This document shows, piece by piece, positions 35,758 through 46,940 of a stretch of DNA of 64,000 nt. The notes below the pieces were generated by a model. The model was not told where the DNA came from and made no database searches. It saw nothing but the letters and a program-made list of their open reading frames with translations. The position numbers were made by a program, and so were the translations under genes. How positions within the stretch are numbered: position 1 is the first letter of the stretch; each line of letters starts with the position of its first letter. This DNA is from Diaporthe sp. PMI_573 (taxonomy: Eukaryota > Ascomycota > Sordariomycetes > Diaporthales > Diaporthaceae): NCBI GenBank assembly GCA_021399435.1, contig JAJTUP010000029.1, positions 682,001-746,000 on the forward strand. The letters run 5' to 3'.

Positions 35758-36760
35758 TCAAGGACAGAGAGCCTCCGGATTGAAAGAGCACGGAATGTCT
35801 CTTGGGGCCAAGGATAGAATCTCATTTGTCAGATCGCCCAGATTGACAGTGTTGACGTCCTGTTGCGGCTGGAAGCCCTCTTTGTATGGAATGCGCTCCT
35901 CGACTTGAGTTCGCCACGCAACGTTAGCATAACTCTCTCCGAATAAGCAGTCAAAAGGTTCGTGTGCTCAGAACATACCAAAGAACGCCCGCAACCAGTC
36001 CTTTCTCACAGCCTTGGTCATTCCACCAAGCACCATCATGTACAACGCTGTCGTGCCCGCGCTGTTGTTGCGCGTTCCCTCGGTGAAGAGGAACTCCGGG
36101 TTGCCAGCCTGGCTCTTGATCAGCACGTGCCTCGCACGCGCCCTCGAGGCGACGCCGAGGTCGAAGACATCCCTAGTACTGTTAGACGCCTTCTGCTCCT
36201 CCTCCATCAGGCGCCACTGCGTGTCCCACGTTGGATGGTCAAAAGGCACAGGGCTGCCGAAGAAGTCGTCCTTGCGGGACAGGCTGCCGTCGAACTCGAT
36301 CGGCCCGTTGTGTGTATTGACCGCATCCATATCGAAAGTCGTGTTTTCAGGGTGCAGGGCCACGTTGGCGGGGTCACTGATCGCTGAGTGGAAGACGTTG
36401 ATCGCGAAGCCTGGCTCTGACGGCGGCAGGTCGAAGGCAAATACGCTTCGCACGGCTTGTAGCAGCATGTCGTAAGTGATGTTGCGGCCATTGTGCGGAA
36501 GCCAGCCGTGGTTCGCAAGAGCGTTAATACCGGGGCAGGCGGAGCGGGCTGCAAGAAAATCAGCAGTAGTTCTGCAACACAGCACAACGACACCAAATGC
36601 CGTGTGATGTGCCTCAATGAGAGGGGTATTTGAAAGACATACCGTCGCCTTTTCCAGGACGTTGATAAGGTGGGAACTTGCTCGCCGCTGGCGTTGCGTA
36701 GACCTGCGTTGCACAGGAGGCAATGCCAAAAGCAACCGCGAAAGCTGAAACGAGAATCAT
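35758..36760 (-). CDS. Heme-thiolate peroxidase (chloroperoxidase / peroxygenase-like), secreted
   Basis: Model complement(join(35758..35936,35979..36548,36643..36760)), 288 residues; introns of 94 and 42 nt (the second is very short, with a TTGAC branch site). The signal peptide is residues 1-22 ('MILVSAFAVAFGIASC'). The heme-thiolate motif 'RSACPGINALANHGWLPHNGRN' carries the Cys-Pro pair whose Cys ligates heme. Further on come 'DAVNTHNGPIEFDGSLSRKDDFFG', the conserved acidic/SLSR block of the family, and the tail 'RIPYKEGFQPQ'. Such enzymes use H2O2 to oxidise or halogenate organic compounds outside the cell. In place of the usual EHD tripeptide the block reads EFD, so activity may differ from classical chloroperoxidase. 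Confidence 0.85.
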
Positions 36761-38729
36761 GTTTGGCAAAACTATTCACTTTGGTACGACAATTTTTCAA
36801 TATAATTATTATCGGATGAAATGGTAGATAGCCTTGCCCGGAGAGCGTGCAACTGGTCTCTTTATAGAAGGGCCATCACCCTGGTAAAGAGTCCTCACCG
36901 TGGCGCTTTGCAAAGACGCGATGCACCAAGTGAATATCGGAGCCCCCCGTCTTCCCCTTCAGCCTATCTTAGACGGCGGAAAGTAAGCAGCAATAAGTCC
37001 CACTTTGGTTGACAGACATTGTGCGTGCATAGCGTACAGGCGTATTGGCGTACCCGCGTATTGATGTACTAGTAAGCGCTTACTCTGCCTGGACCCGACG
37101 ACACTGCCCAGACGGCACTGCCCATTCAGAACAGACTTGTTGGATATAGGACGTCAGATTCTGACCAGAGTTCGAATCTAGAGCACTGAATCCGTCCCAT
37201 GAATAGTCATTTCCGGGATCATTCTGGCATGTTGTCAGCCTGGTTGTCATGCTGTCCAAGCCGCACCCCACATGTCGTCGACCGAGTTCGATGTTCCTGC
37301 GGCTCAAGTGGGAAGCCTAGGCAGACAATCCTTCTCCTCACCATTTCAATTGGTCCCGGACGGTTGGAAATAGGCGTGGGTTCTTGGTATGGTGCCAGAA
37401 ATGGCACTTGTAGAGGCGCAATATTTTCAGCGTCCCCATGATCGCGTACTTCCCGCAGCAATTAAGGATGGACTGACCTATGATCGTCGCGAACCTCCAC
37501 GGTCCTGGATCGAGAGAAAACGTCGCGAGAGCAATACTCTTGGCGGCAGGGGCTGCTGCGTCTGCTCCTGCTCTGCTGACCTGCTGTGAGACTTCCCGCC
37601 ATGTATGTCTTGGTAGGAAGGTAGGCAGATATGTTGGCAAGACAGAGCCAATGTGCGTTCATTCCCTTCTCCAAGCAGCCAACCCAATGCCTCTACGAAT
37701 TCCATTGGTAGATCAGATGATCAGATAAAATGTATTGTTTTATTTTTATGCAAAGAAAACGGAGTGTGCGTCGGCTGCATTATTGCAAAGGCCGTGAACA
37801 AAGAGCCTAAGTCAAGCATGAGTGGTCTGACGTATACATTTTGATCCGATCTGAAGTTTTCTCTCGCTTCGAGTCTTGTGAATGAGGTTGAGAAAGCTGA
37901 TACAGAAACCCCGAAGATTATATTTCAATGGTAGTTCTACGTTTAACTTTCGTGGCGCTCTAACACACATAGACATCTCGACAACCTAAAGTGTGTATAG
38001 CGTCCGGCTCAAGTTATGTGGTCCAATTTATGGTTCAAGTGGGCCAGGTCTCCCAGATTCAAGGTTATAAGGCTTCAGACACTATGTGTGTGTTTGAGGG
38101 CAATCCAAGGGGCCACACGCCCGGCCCGGCTGTAGCCAATCAGAAGGGTCAGTCTGGCTTAGTCAGCAGAGGGCTGGCTACTATACCAAGTACTTCGGCG
38201 CCCATACTAACGATGGCTTCCTTTCTTTTTTTAGTAGCAAGAATCAAACCCGTATCTAAAGAATACGGCTTTTACTCGCCTTTATTTATACGTATAAAGA
38301 TTCCCTAACCTACAGTATTAGGGCCGTACTAATACTAACGCCTTTTTATCAACTGTTTATTAGTCTATCTACTGTCTACTCAACCTTCCAACTACTCTTT
38401 AGCAGCCCTAAGCTTATACATAAAGTCGACAACGGCTTTATACATTTACTTATACTTTTCCTTTGGCTGGAATGGTGAGCGAGGCAGTGCAGACCTCTGC
38501 ATGACATGGCCCCTCCGTCCCTCACTCTCTGCCTAGTAGCTTCCTCACGTGCCCTTTTGCCCCTCTGCGGCTGAAGCTTAGCTAGCTTACCTCACCCAAG
38601 CTTCTGCTGACTTCATCCCACTACCTGGCGTTCTTAATATTTACACCTGAGATTTATGGTTGATCTCTCAGCCGCTTCACTTGCCAGCGACCTCAAAATT
38701 GAACCCGGACCTGAGTTTTTTTTTACCCA
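36761..38729. other. Intergenic region with possible small exons and a degenerate repeat
   Basis: 2.0 kb. On the minus strand, about 37082-37224 is protein-like ('GNDYSWDGFSALDSNSG', 'SYIQQVCSEWAVPSGQC') after a CTGAC...CAG acceptor, and may be the last exon of a small gene whose start I cannot place. 38170-38460 is AT-rich, with a perfect 6-bp hairpin (38254-38272) and a B-box-like sequence, and looks like a decayed repeat. Confidence 0.4.
36861..36866 (-). promoter_or_regulatory. Putative TATA box of the peroxidase gene
   Basis: TATAAA on the minus strand about 100 nt upstream of the ATG at 36760. Position is good; inferred only. Confidence 0.45.
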
Positions 38730-40316
38730 ATGGATCCGCCGGTTTCAACGGACACAACAGATCTTTGGCAACTGCGGCGTTGGATTGCAGATTGCGAGAA
38801 TAATCACCCTCAATGCAATTCGACCGGGCCTGCCTTCCTACCGTCCAGGCTGCTGGACTTGTCCGGCCTGCAAAATGATAATTTGATACAGCTAGTTGAA
38901 ACGAAAGAGCTTAACGATGAATCTGAGCCGAAACGGTACCTGGCACTGAGCTACTGCTGGGGCGACGGGGGGCCAACCAATGGAAGGGCAATCAGGAGCA
39001 ATTTGACGCATCTCAAGAAAGGCTTTACGTTAGCGTCTCTCCCAGCTACACACATAGACTTCATCTTGGTCGCACAACTCCTCAAAGTCCGTTACGTGTG
39101 GATTGACTCCCTCTGTGTCCTTCAAGATTTCGACAAGGACTGGGAACGGGAATCGGCAAAGCTAGATCTGATTTACTCACACGCCTGGTTTACTGTGTCC
39201 GCCTTGGAGCCAAATCATGCGAGGGCAGGAATTTTTGGCGATGCTGCAATAGGTGGGACGGTGGCTTCGACGGGCGCGGAAACCTCAAGAACACCGACCG
39301 GGGCGAACTTCTCTGAATGGAAACAGCGTTTTCAAACAGCTGCTCTGAATAAACGGGGCTGGACAGTCCAGGAGCGTGAGCTTTCAACCCGAGTCGTACA
39401 CTTCTATCGCGGGGAGATGCTGTGGGAGTGCCGGACAGCTCAAGCCACGCAGTTGTTCCCGCAACTTCAGTTGAAGACATTTCTCGGGCGGTACTTTCGC
39501 ATTCTGGATGCGACCTCTGTTAGCGGCTCAGGAGACCTTTCAATACACGCGTCCTGGAGGAAGATGATCGAGGATTATACTACGAGGTCCTTAAGGATAC
39601 CTGGTGATCGACTGTCAGCACTTGCTGGTATCGTGTCTCTGATGCAAAAGAGTACGAAGGGCGAGTTTATCGCGGGCATCTGGACCACTTCCATCACGGA
39701 GGACCTCCAATGGATCACGACGGGCACAAAACAACCCTATCCCGACGAAGACCGAGCCCCGAGTTGGTCGTGGGCTGCATTTGATTGCCCTATCAAATAC
39801 AATAGCGGTGTGAAGGCCGGATCACCATACCACACCTTCATGGGGCCGACATTGGAGCATTACAGCAAGGGAGAGTCGGAAAAAGACGTGGACGGCAGCC
39901 GAGCGAAACCACTCCTTCGCATGAAATGCCGACTGAAAAAGGTCACGATGGAAGACCAGACGATTGTAGAGTATATCACAGAGAAACAGACCAAAAAGTG
40001 GCCATATTTTCTTTGCTTTGTCAAATACGATAATAAAAAGAAGGGCGACCTTAAGAAACGGTGGATTTGCCGACAAGAGATAGGATCAGTCGATCTGGAC
40101 AGCACGTCGGTAATCAGCAAGGGGCAGACGTTGTTTTGTATGTATACATCATATGCGCCGGCATCTTGGTTTGGGGATTTCTACTCGGACAGCTGTGCTT
40201 TGTTGTTGACGCCTAGCAACCCTGAAACTAGAGAGTTCCGGCGGATTGGGCTGGCGAGAGGAATGATGTTACCGTGGTGGGCAGACAGTGATGTCACTAC
40301 GATCACTCTCGTTTGA
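38730..40316 (+). CDS. HET-domain protein (heterokaryon incompatibility type)
   Basis: Intronless ORF of 528 residues. The N-terminal block 'LWQLRRWIADCENNHPQCN' typically precedes a HET domain. The domain spans about 68-220: 'RYLALSYCWGDG', 'HIDFILVAQLLKVRYVWIDSLCVLQD', 'DWERESAKLDLIYSHAWFTVSAL', 'LNKRGWTVQERELSTRVVHF' and 'LWECRT'. HET proteins trigger growth arrest or cell death when unlike strains fuse, and related ones act in fungal innate immunity. No C-terminal sensor repeats are seen, so it resembles the many HET-only paralogues. A short ORF starting at 38656 in another frame before a T-run could be part of an older N-terminus. Confidence 0.88.
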   Translation: MDPPVSTDTTDLWQLRRWIADCENNHPQCNSTGPAFLPSRLLDLSGLQNDNLIQLVETKELNDESEPKRYLALSYCWGDGGPTNGRAIRSNLTHLKKGFTLASLPATHIDFILVAQLLKVRYVWIDSLCVLQDFDKDWERESAKLDLIYSHAWFTVSALEPNHARAGIFGDAAIGGTVASTGAETSRTPTGANFSEWKQRFQTAALNKRGWTVQERELSTRVVHFYRGEMLWECRTAQATQLFPQLQLKTFLGRYFRILDATSVSGSGDLSIHASWRKMIEDYTTRSLRIPGDRLSALAGIVSLMQKSTKGEFIAGIWTTSITEDLQWITTGTKQPYPDEDRAPSWSWAAFDCPIKYNSGVKAGSPYHTFMGPTLEHYSKGESEKDVDGSRAKPLLRMKCRLKKVTMEDQTIVEYITEKQTKKWPYFLCFVKYDNKKKGDLKKRWICRQEIGSVDLDSTSVISKGQTLFCMYTSYAPASWFGDFYSDSCALLLTPSNPETREFRRIGLARGMMLPWWADSDVTTITLV

Positions 40317-41658
40317 TCAGTACCCTGCTGTACTGGAAGCCAATCGTGTCTATCAACCGTTGGCCATTACATATACCGCAATAGAAGATCTTGAGATACG
40401 AGATTATCTTACGGTCAGACCAAGTCTTGCGCTTCATTGAAAGAATCCAGTTAGCCAATTTAGGTGCTTTCTATCCGTCTTATAGTTGGTGCTACATAAT
40501 TCACTCTAAAATCTTGACAAAGTTACAAATATAGATGCACTAACTATCTACTATTTCCATAAGCATGAAAATTATCCGTGTAAAATGAATATATTTGGGG
40601 ATGTGGGAATGGGCATAGACACATTTATTTAAAAGTCACGTAACTATTATAGATAGCAACTATAGCTAGATATATAAGGTGCAACCATTTAGCCACACCT
40701 TCCTGTCTATACATAACAACTAACTATTACTAAATCCACTTATATGCATATATGACTGTCCAGCTAATATTAATCAGTAGCTATAGGGAAGCAACTATAA
40801 ATAGCAAGATTAAAAAAAACAGTCAACTATTTTAATATTTACGCAATTATCATGCTTTATGAAAAGCAACTATATTATTGTAAAGATATTATCAATATTT
40901 AAGCAATAAACATTATACTTTGTTGCCAATATTAACACTATTACATAATTATAATAACGTAGTTGGACACCCAGCGAGCCATGACACCTAGCAAGCCACG
41001 TTATACCTATAAGACTTGCTTATAAGTTGCAAGTAATGGTTGAGTACTGAACAAGTACCTGACGCCTATAGCTGGATTGAACTAAACAACTTGGCAGCTT
41101 GGTAGAATAACAGTAGGGCCGAGGGCTCTAGGATCTGTACGAAATATGTACCGACCTGAGATGGCGCAGTCAGCCACTTGGATGATGCCAATGTTGCACA
41201 ACATATAAAACTCGGCCGATCAATGGCAGGATTGGAGAGGCAACCTGTCAAAGCTGCAGGCAGTGGTTGAAAATGTGTCCTTTTGCTGTCTGGCCCACGA
41301 GGCTTCAGCAGTTACGGGAAGCTGAAGCCCAAGGCCCATTGATAAGTGGAGGGTATGCTGTATCCGAAAATAGGTTCACGAATATCCGTTTTCTTGTTTC
41401 CTGAGCGCATCCCAGTTTCAGCTCCAGCTCACACCGACATGCTAACCGTCACATTTTCAAAACTGATGAGCACAGCTATTGGCTGTTAGCTGGCTGGAGT
41501 ATTCAGGGAGTGTAACACGACAAGGGTGACCTCCAAGAAAACGCCGGCCATTCAAGCATGAGAGCGGGATTTAGTACCTAGGTAGATCCTCTTATCCATG
41601 ACCACACGGCGCGAATATCCATGTGCAGGGGCACGCTGACAGCGGTTAGCTGTTACCT
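40317..41658. other. AT-rich intergenic region between two HET-type genes
   Basis: 1.3 kb. 40480-41040 is very AT-rich with runs of TA, tandem 'aactat' motifs and no ORF, consistent with RIP-altered repeat DNA. The right part is ordinary sequence and likely promoter. No gene recognised. Confidence 0.5.
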
Positions 41659-44600
41659 ATGCGAGATGAGAAGAAGGCCTCTGCGTTTGTACAAATTCTG
41701 AATCGTTGTCATCTGCCTACAACCACCATGGCAGCACGCGAAGCGAGTCCGGCGAGCCTTCGACAAACGATCGAGGGGGCCCAGAAGCTGGGCCTTTGCC
41801 CAAACAGGATCTGGCAGTCTGGCGCGAGGCTCGCTGACTGGCGCACGGCACTCAGTGAGTACCTGCCGGACTTCTGCAAAACCCTCCCCGACGGCGCAAT
41901 AGCACACGAGGACCACTTGCGGTGCACGCTCGACTCGTGCGAGTTTTCGTCGCGCAACTTCACCGCCGTGCTACAGTATCATGAGCCCTATCCATACGAA
42001 ACCGGCAGCCAAATCGCCATCGATGAGCATCATGCAGACCCTAGCGTATGCTTTGCCGTCCGCGGCCTCTTCGACGATGGTACCCTGGTGAAAGCCGTCA
42101 AAGCTGGCACGCCCACCGCCTGGACGTTCGGCGGCCTTGCCACTCTCGCCCGTCCGCGGCCCTACATGGCCATATCTCATGTCTGGTCCGACGGCACAGG
42201 TCTGGGTCCCTGGCCGTCGAAACAAGTGCCTTCCTGCCTCTATGATTACTTCTGCACCATGGCGGATATCTTTGGGTGCGAGGGCCTGTGGTGGGATACC
42301 TTGTGCGTGCCGCAGGACCGCGAGGCGCGTGGCGAGGCCCTGCGCATCATGGACCAGAATTATGCCCGCGCACGGCTGACACTTGTGCATGACCGATTCC
42401 TGCGCGCCTTGCCCTTTCAGGGGCCGGATAAGGCGTGCTTTGCGATTATAATGTCGACGTGGTTCACGCGAGGCTGGACCGCCTTGGAGCTGGCTCGGTC
42501 GCGCCGCGTCAAGGTCGTCTTCGCTGACGCGGTGTACGACCTCGACCATGATATCCTCGGGAGGGCGGCCAAGCACAACGCCGCAGCCAAAATCATTCGA
42601 CATCTCCGAGATGCTTTTGACGGACAGCATTCCATTGATCTGGACGAGCTGCTCAGTACCTTGGCGCCACGGCATACCTCCTGGGCCAAGGATCGCGCCG
42701 TTATCGCAGGTCTCCTCGCCAGTATTCCGCTAATTCCAAACCAAGATCGCGAGTTGTGGCAGCGGGATATATACCAGGATATTTTGCGGTCTATTGGCAA
42801 AGTCTCCCATGGTCATCTCTTCCACAGATCTGCGACCATGTCGGACGGGTTCGCCTGGTGCCCTATGGATATCTTCGAGCTCCCACAGTCGAGCGCATCA
42901 CCTGTGCTGAGCGTGAAGAAAAGTGGAGCCTTGCAAGGCACCTGGGAGGTTGCCACCTTGGACGACGAAAATGTGCGTGGTGAAGTTTCTGAGAAGGCTG
43001 TCTGGGAAATCCGCCATACTCTTCTTGAAGAAACGGTTCGAAAAGTGATTGTAAACGACTGGAAAGACCACGTGCTTTTGTTGGATCCGGAACAGGTCAC
43101 GAGGGAGGATCATGGAGGAGGCAGTAACGTGAGGAACGCGGTGATTGCCAAGGTGATGGACGGAGCGGACGAAGAGCCCGACTTGCTCATATGCCAATAT
43201 GTCGGATCTCTAGACTTTCACTCAGCAATCCAGGTGGAAACAAGCACCGCCAAAAATGTTACCATTGGTGGCACGAAAGGGTGCGCTGAGCCTACGTTGC
43301 AGACCGATCTAGTTGGGACAAACAAGACGGCACAGTCGCAGGATCTTGAAACTCAACCAGGGCCATCGGATAAACAAGTTCTCCCAACTACTGACGGGCC
43401 TCAGCAATATTCTCACAAAGATTTGCGCCTACATCTCGCGGGCGAGAGACGAGAGACCAAAACAGTCGAATCAATGCTTTCCCTATCCGACGATCCTGCC
43501 GAGGAACTCACACGCCGTGACAACGATGGGCACACGCCTCTCCATCGAGCAGCCTGGGGCGGCTGCGTCGACACAGTACGTGTCATGCTCAGTCATGGCA
43601 GTAGTATTCATGCCAAAGACAAGAGAGGCCGCACGGCACTGCACTTGGCAGCGGACCAAGGGTTCGAGCACGTCGTCAGCTGTCTGTGTCGGCAAGCTGC
43701 TACTCTGGGCGTGGAGTTGTTGAACGCCACTACAGAAAGAGGCTTGACGGCTCTGCATTGTGCTACGTTGAATGGCCACTATGAGGTTGTCAAGTTCATC
43801 CTTTCAGTTACCGGGGCTGACATTGACGCCGCCGAGAATATATTCAGATGGACCCCGCTACATCTCGCAGCGGATATTGGCCACGGCCCCATTTTCCAGC
43901 TCCTTGTGGATGCGGGTGCGAAGGTTGAGCAGAGGGACGTTGTCGGGTGGACGGCGTTGCATTTGGCTGCTATGAGCGGGCACATTTCCATCACAAAGCT
44001 AGTGCTTCTGCAGAAACACACAGAGCTCATAAGCCGAGAGGACTCTCAGGGCTGGTTGCCAATCCACTTTGCCCTCATAAATGGCCACAAACGAGTGGTT
44101 GACGAGCTATATGAGCTCGGCGACAAGTCCTGGGACCTTGCGATGCCACTTGCGTTGCTTTCATTGTCCACTCAAAAGGAAACATTGGACCCATCCGACC
44201 TGAAGCGGGTGGCACGGTGGCAAAAAACAGCCGAAGTCATGGGACCAGCCCATTCACATAACAGCGCCAGACGCGCATGGACTCGCGTGCATCTTGCAGC
44301 AATCGATGGACGGCCTTGTGTGACGAGGCGGCTGCTCCGAGGCACCTTTGGACCGAACGCGCCACCACCGTACGGGGCTCTACCACCTCTCGTCACAGCC
44401 CACTGGGCCGCACATGACAATGATCTCGGCACCGTGGGCCTCTTGGCCCAGCTCGGCGCCGATCTGGATGCCCAAACCAAAATGGGGTTGACGCCGTTGT
44501 GGTTCACGAGAGACAAGCTAACGTTGCGCCTGTTGCTCGAAAACGGGGCCAATGCCCAGGCGATGAACAGGGAAGGTTTTACGCTATTGACGCGAGCTGT

Positions 44601-45630
44601 TTACCACGGCCACGAAGAATCCGTCGAGTACCTTCTCAGCACCGGAAAGGTCGATCCGGACGCGAGCGACGAACAGGGCGATTTCCTAACACCCCTTGCA
44701 TTAGCCGCAGACCTGGGGCACGAGGGCATCGTGCGCCGGCTTCTAGCCAAGGAGTCCGTCAAGCTGGCGGCCGAGGAGCACCTAGCAAAGCGTGCACCGT
44801 TATATTATGCTGTGAGACGCGGCCATACGACGATTGCCAGACTGATAGTCGAGGCGGGTGGGGGCTCCGGCGCGAAGACAAAGCCGGAGCCCGGCTATCC
44901 TTCGCCGTTGATGATGGCAGTTGAAGATGCGAATGTTGAGATGGTCAGACTACTGATTGGTCAAGGTGCTGCTCATTGGTCACAATTCGAGTCTGGAGAG
45001 CGAAGAGACCTCTCGTATGCCTCGGAATACGGCCACGAGGAGGTTGTCAAGGCACTCCTCGAAGTCGAACACCCAGGTATCCACTCCCGAAACAACGACT
45101 TTCTTGGTTGGACCTGCCTTTTCTATGCAGTCAAGAGCGGACACGAAAGCGTAGTGCAGCTCCTGCTGGAGGCGGCCAGTCAAACAGATATACGAATCGA
45201 GGACACCTACGAACGAACACCTTTATACTATGCTGCAATGTATGGCTTCGAGAGAATTATTCGATTATTGATGAGTGCAGGAGACAATAATGTCACTAGC
45301 AAGGATTATTTTGGTCATCAGCCACGCTGGTATGCTGCTAAAAGCGGCTATCCGGCCGTTGTCGAACTTCTAGATTCGGTGTGTCAGGATACTGACGCCC
45401 TGGAGACCCACAGGAGTATGTTTTCTCACGAGAGATCCTCGGCCGGAAATATTACTGGCAGGTTTGAAAATCAGGAAGAAAATTTGTTAGGACCTTCTTC
45501 TTATTTAACCGACGACTTCGCTCCTCTTGAACAGAAGGACCCTACTGGGAACCTGCAGAATTTTATGCTGATTATGTTTGCGCTTTTCGCCCTATTTCTT
45601 TTTTTGTTCTTTTTTCTCAAACGTTCTTGA
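41659..45630 (+). CDS. HET-domain / ankyrin-repeat protein with C-terminal membrane anchor
   Basis: Intronless ORF of 1,323 residues; Met24 (ATG at 41728, CCACCATGG context) is the more likely start. A HET domain of the 'HVWSDG' subclass lies at about 168-275: 'YMAISHVWSDGTGLG', 'FGCEGLWWDTLCVPQDREARGEAL', 'NYARARLTLVHDRFL', 'TRGWTALELAR'. A linker to about 610 follows. Residues about 617-1245 carry many ankyrin repeats ('DGHTPLHRAAWGG', 'RGRTALHLAADQG', 'GWTALHLAAMSGH', 'YERTPLYYAAMYG'), with a more degenerate middle (about 840-950). The last ~20 residues are an almost pure F/L segment ending 'LKRS', a tail-anchor signature. The order effector domain, repeat sensor domain, membrane anchor suggests an NLR-like recognition protein. 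No nucleotide-binding domain is present. Confidence 0.88.
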   Translation: MRDEKKASAFVQILNRCHLPTTTMAAREASPASLRQTIEGAQKLGLCPNRIWQSGARLADWRTALSEYLPDFCKTLPDGAIAHEDHLRCTLDSCEFSSRNFTAVLQYHEPYPYETGSQIAIDEHHADPSVCFAVRGLFDDGTLVKAVKAGTPTAWTFGGLATLARPRPYMAISHVWSDGTGLGPWPSKQVPSCLYDYFCTMADIFGCEGLWWDTLCVPQDREARGEALRIMDQNYARARLTLVHDRFLRALPFQGPDKACFAIIMSTWFTRGWTALELARSRRVKVVFADAVYDLDHDILGRAAKHNAAAKIIRHLRDAFDGQHSIDLDELLSTLAPRHTSWAKDRAVIAGLLASIPLIPNQDRELWQRDIYQDILRSIGKVSHGHLFHRSATMSDGFAWCPMDIFELPQSSASPVLSVKKSGALQGTWEVATLDDENVRGEVSEKAVWEIRHTLLEETVRKVIVNDWKDHVLLLDPEQVTREDHGGGSNVRNAVIAKVMDGADEEPDLLICQYVGSLDFHSAIQVETSTAKNVTIGGTKGCAEPTLQTDLVGTNKTAQSQDLETQPGPSDKQVLPTTDGPQQYSHKDLRLHLAGERRETKTVESMLSLSDDPAEELTRRDNDGHTPLHRAAWGGCVDTVRVMLSHGSSIHAKDKRGRTALHLAADQGFEHVVSCLCRQAATLGVELLNATTERGLTALHCATLNGHYEVVKFILSVTGADIDAAENIFRWTPLHLAADIGHGPIFQLLVDAGAKVEQRDVVGWTALHLAAMSGHISITKLVLLQKHTELISREDSQGWLPIHFALINGHKRVVDELYELGDKSWDLAMPLALLSLSTQKETLDPSDLKRVARWQKTAEVMGPAHSHNSARRAWTRVHLAAIDGRPCVTRRLLRGTFGPNAPPPYGALPPLVTAHWAAHDNDLGTVGLLAQLGADLDAQTKMGLTPLWFTRDKLTLRLLLENGANAQAMNREGFTLLTRAVYHGHEESVEYLLSTGKVDPDASDEQGDFLTPLALAADLGHEGIVRRLLAKESVKLAAEEHLAKRAPLYYAVRRGHTTIARLIVEAGGGSGAKTKPEPGYPSPLMMAVEDANVEMVRLLIGQGAAHWSQFESGERRDLSYASEYGHEEVVKALLEVEHPGIHSRNNDFLGWTCLFYAVKSGHESVVQLLLEAASQTDIRIEDTYERTPLYYAAMYGFERIIRLLMSAGDNNVTSKDYFGHQPRWYAAKSGYPAVVELLDSVCQDTDALETHRSMFSHERSSAGNITGRFENQEENLLGPSSYLTDDFAPLEQKDPTGNLQNFMLIMFALFALFLFLFFFLKRS

Positions 45631-46940
45631 GAAAATTCACTGAAAGACTTCCATAGTTTTCTTAGATGGCCTTGTTAGATATTAAGAATTAATCTTATCT
45701 TCCTGGATTTGCGCTCATATTATAGACAAACCAAAGAAATCCAAAAAGTTAGTTGAACTCTTGAAAGAATAACATATATAGTAGGGATTCCGTTTTCCGT
45801 GTGACTCTGCTACCTTTTAGTGGTTTGAGAACAGAAAGGGCAGCGCACATCATTCTGGTCGGGTCTAACGAGGCCGCCGATAGAATGCTGGCCTCAAGAC
45901 AGACACTGTCATCAACAGGTACCTCACTTGTGCATGGCCGCAAATCGGCTGCCCTTTCCCCGACAAGGGAAATTGCAGTAATCGATACCTTGATGCCAAG
46001 CTAAGTGCTGTGGTAGCCTCTGGTTCAAGGTATATTATCCTCATTCGTGTCTGTCGGATGTGGAAGAGACGTGGAATTTTGGGTGACCCGGGCATGGTGC
46101 CCCCCCTCGACCCCACATTTTCCCCTCTCAAACCAAGACAAAAGAAGAAAGAAAAATCGCGTTCCTCCGAAAGACGCTGGTCCGAATGTGCACAAAGCAA
46201 TGATGCGGTGCACGCCCTGGCCTGAGAGCCTTACCTAGTCAGCCAACCACTTATTTGATCGGCGTTTCGCCGGAGAGCCTTCTCCTCACCAAGTGTCCTA
46301 CCGTATCTCGGTGAGAGATTGACACGGAACCGGCAGGCACCCAATCATGACTGGCCGATGTTGCACATCTATTGGGGCTTGCAGCTTCTTCTCAGCCGTA
46401 ACTAGCTTAGCATGGAACCAGCTGCAGTTTGCTTGACCGGTGGAAGCCGATCAGCGCGTTCCCGGCAGCCTACCTAGGTAGCACCGGCACCACTCAATAC
46501 TTTTCACAACAGTCTACGGACGAGGTGCGTACTTTAGCTAACCATAATTAAGAAGAGTTTTATCTCATTTCTTCACTGTCCATCTTATCTCGTGGCTACA
46601 ACGCGTGGAGCCCATACGGCTTTGCACTTGGGGGAGGGCAAGCAAACCTATGAGAGCCGCAGAATCGGTAGAATCTGCGAGCTGATGAGTAGATGACCGC
46701 ATGTTGGTGCGAGGCCGGGACATCTTCATGCTGACAGGCGTCATATTGTGGCTTTCTTGTGCAACTCAATGCTCTTGGGGTACAGATTCACCATGTGTTG
46801 AGACAGAGCCTGATACTCATCTCAGCCTTAAAAGTCTGAAGCAGCCCCGAAAATTAACTCACTTCGGACCGTCTTCCACACCTCGACTTTCACATTGACA
46901 CAGGCTTGTTTCCCTTTCTCTGTGTTTTGACAAATCCAAA
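45631..46940. other. Intergenic region upstream of the CorA-like-family gene
   Basis: 1.3 kb with short ORFs on both strands only; no domain, RNA gene or repeat recognised. It probably includes the promoter of the following gene. Confidence 0.4.

Noticed and set aside
37082..37640. Possible small secreted protein on the minus strand
   Set aside because: The last exon-like piece is convincing, but no start, signal peptide or consistent upstream exon could be placed, so it is only mentioned in the region entry.
38230..38310. tRNA-like hairpin and B-box-like sequence on the minus strand (7-nt loop, 'GGGTTTGATTCTTGC')
   Set aside because: There is no room for a variable loop and full T arm after the hairpin, position 33 is C, and no D arm fits. 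At most a decayed tRNA-derived repeat.
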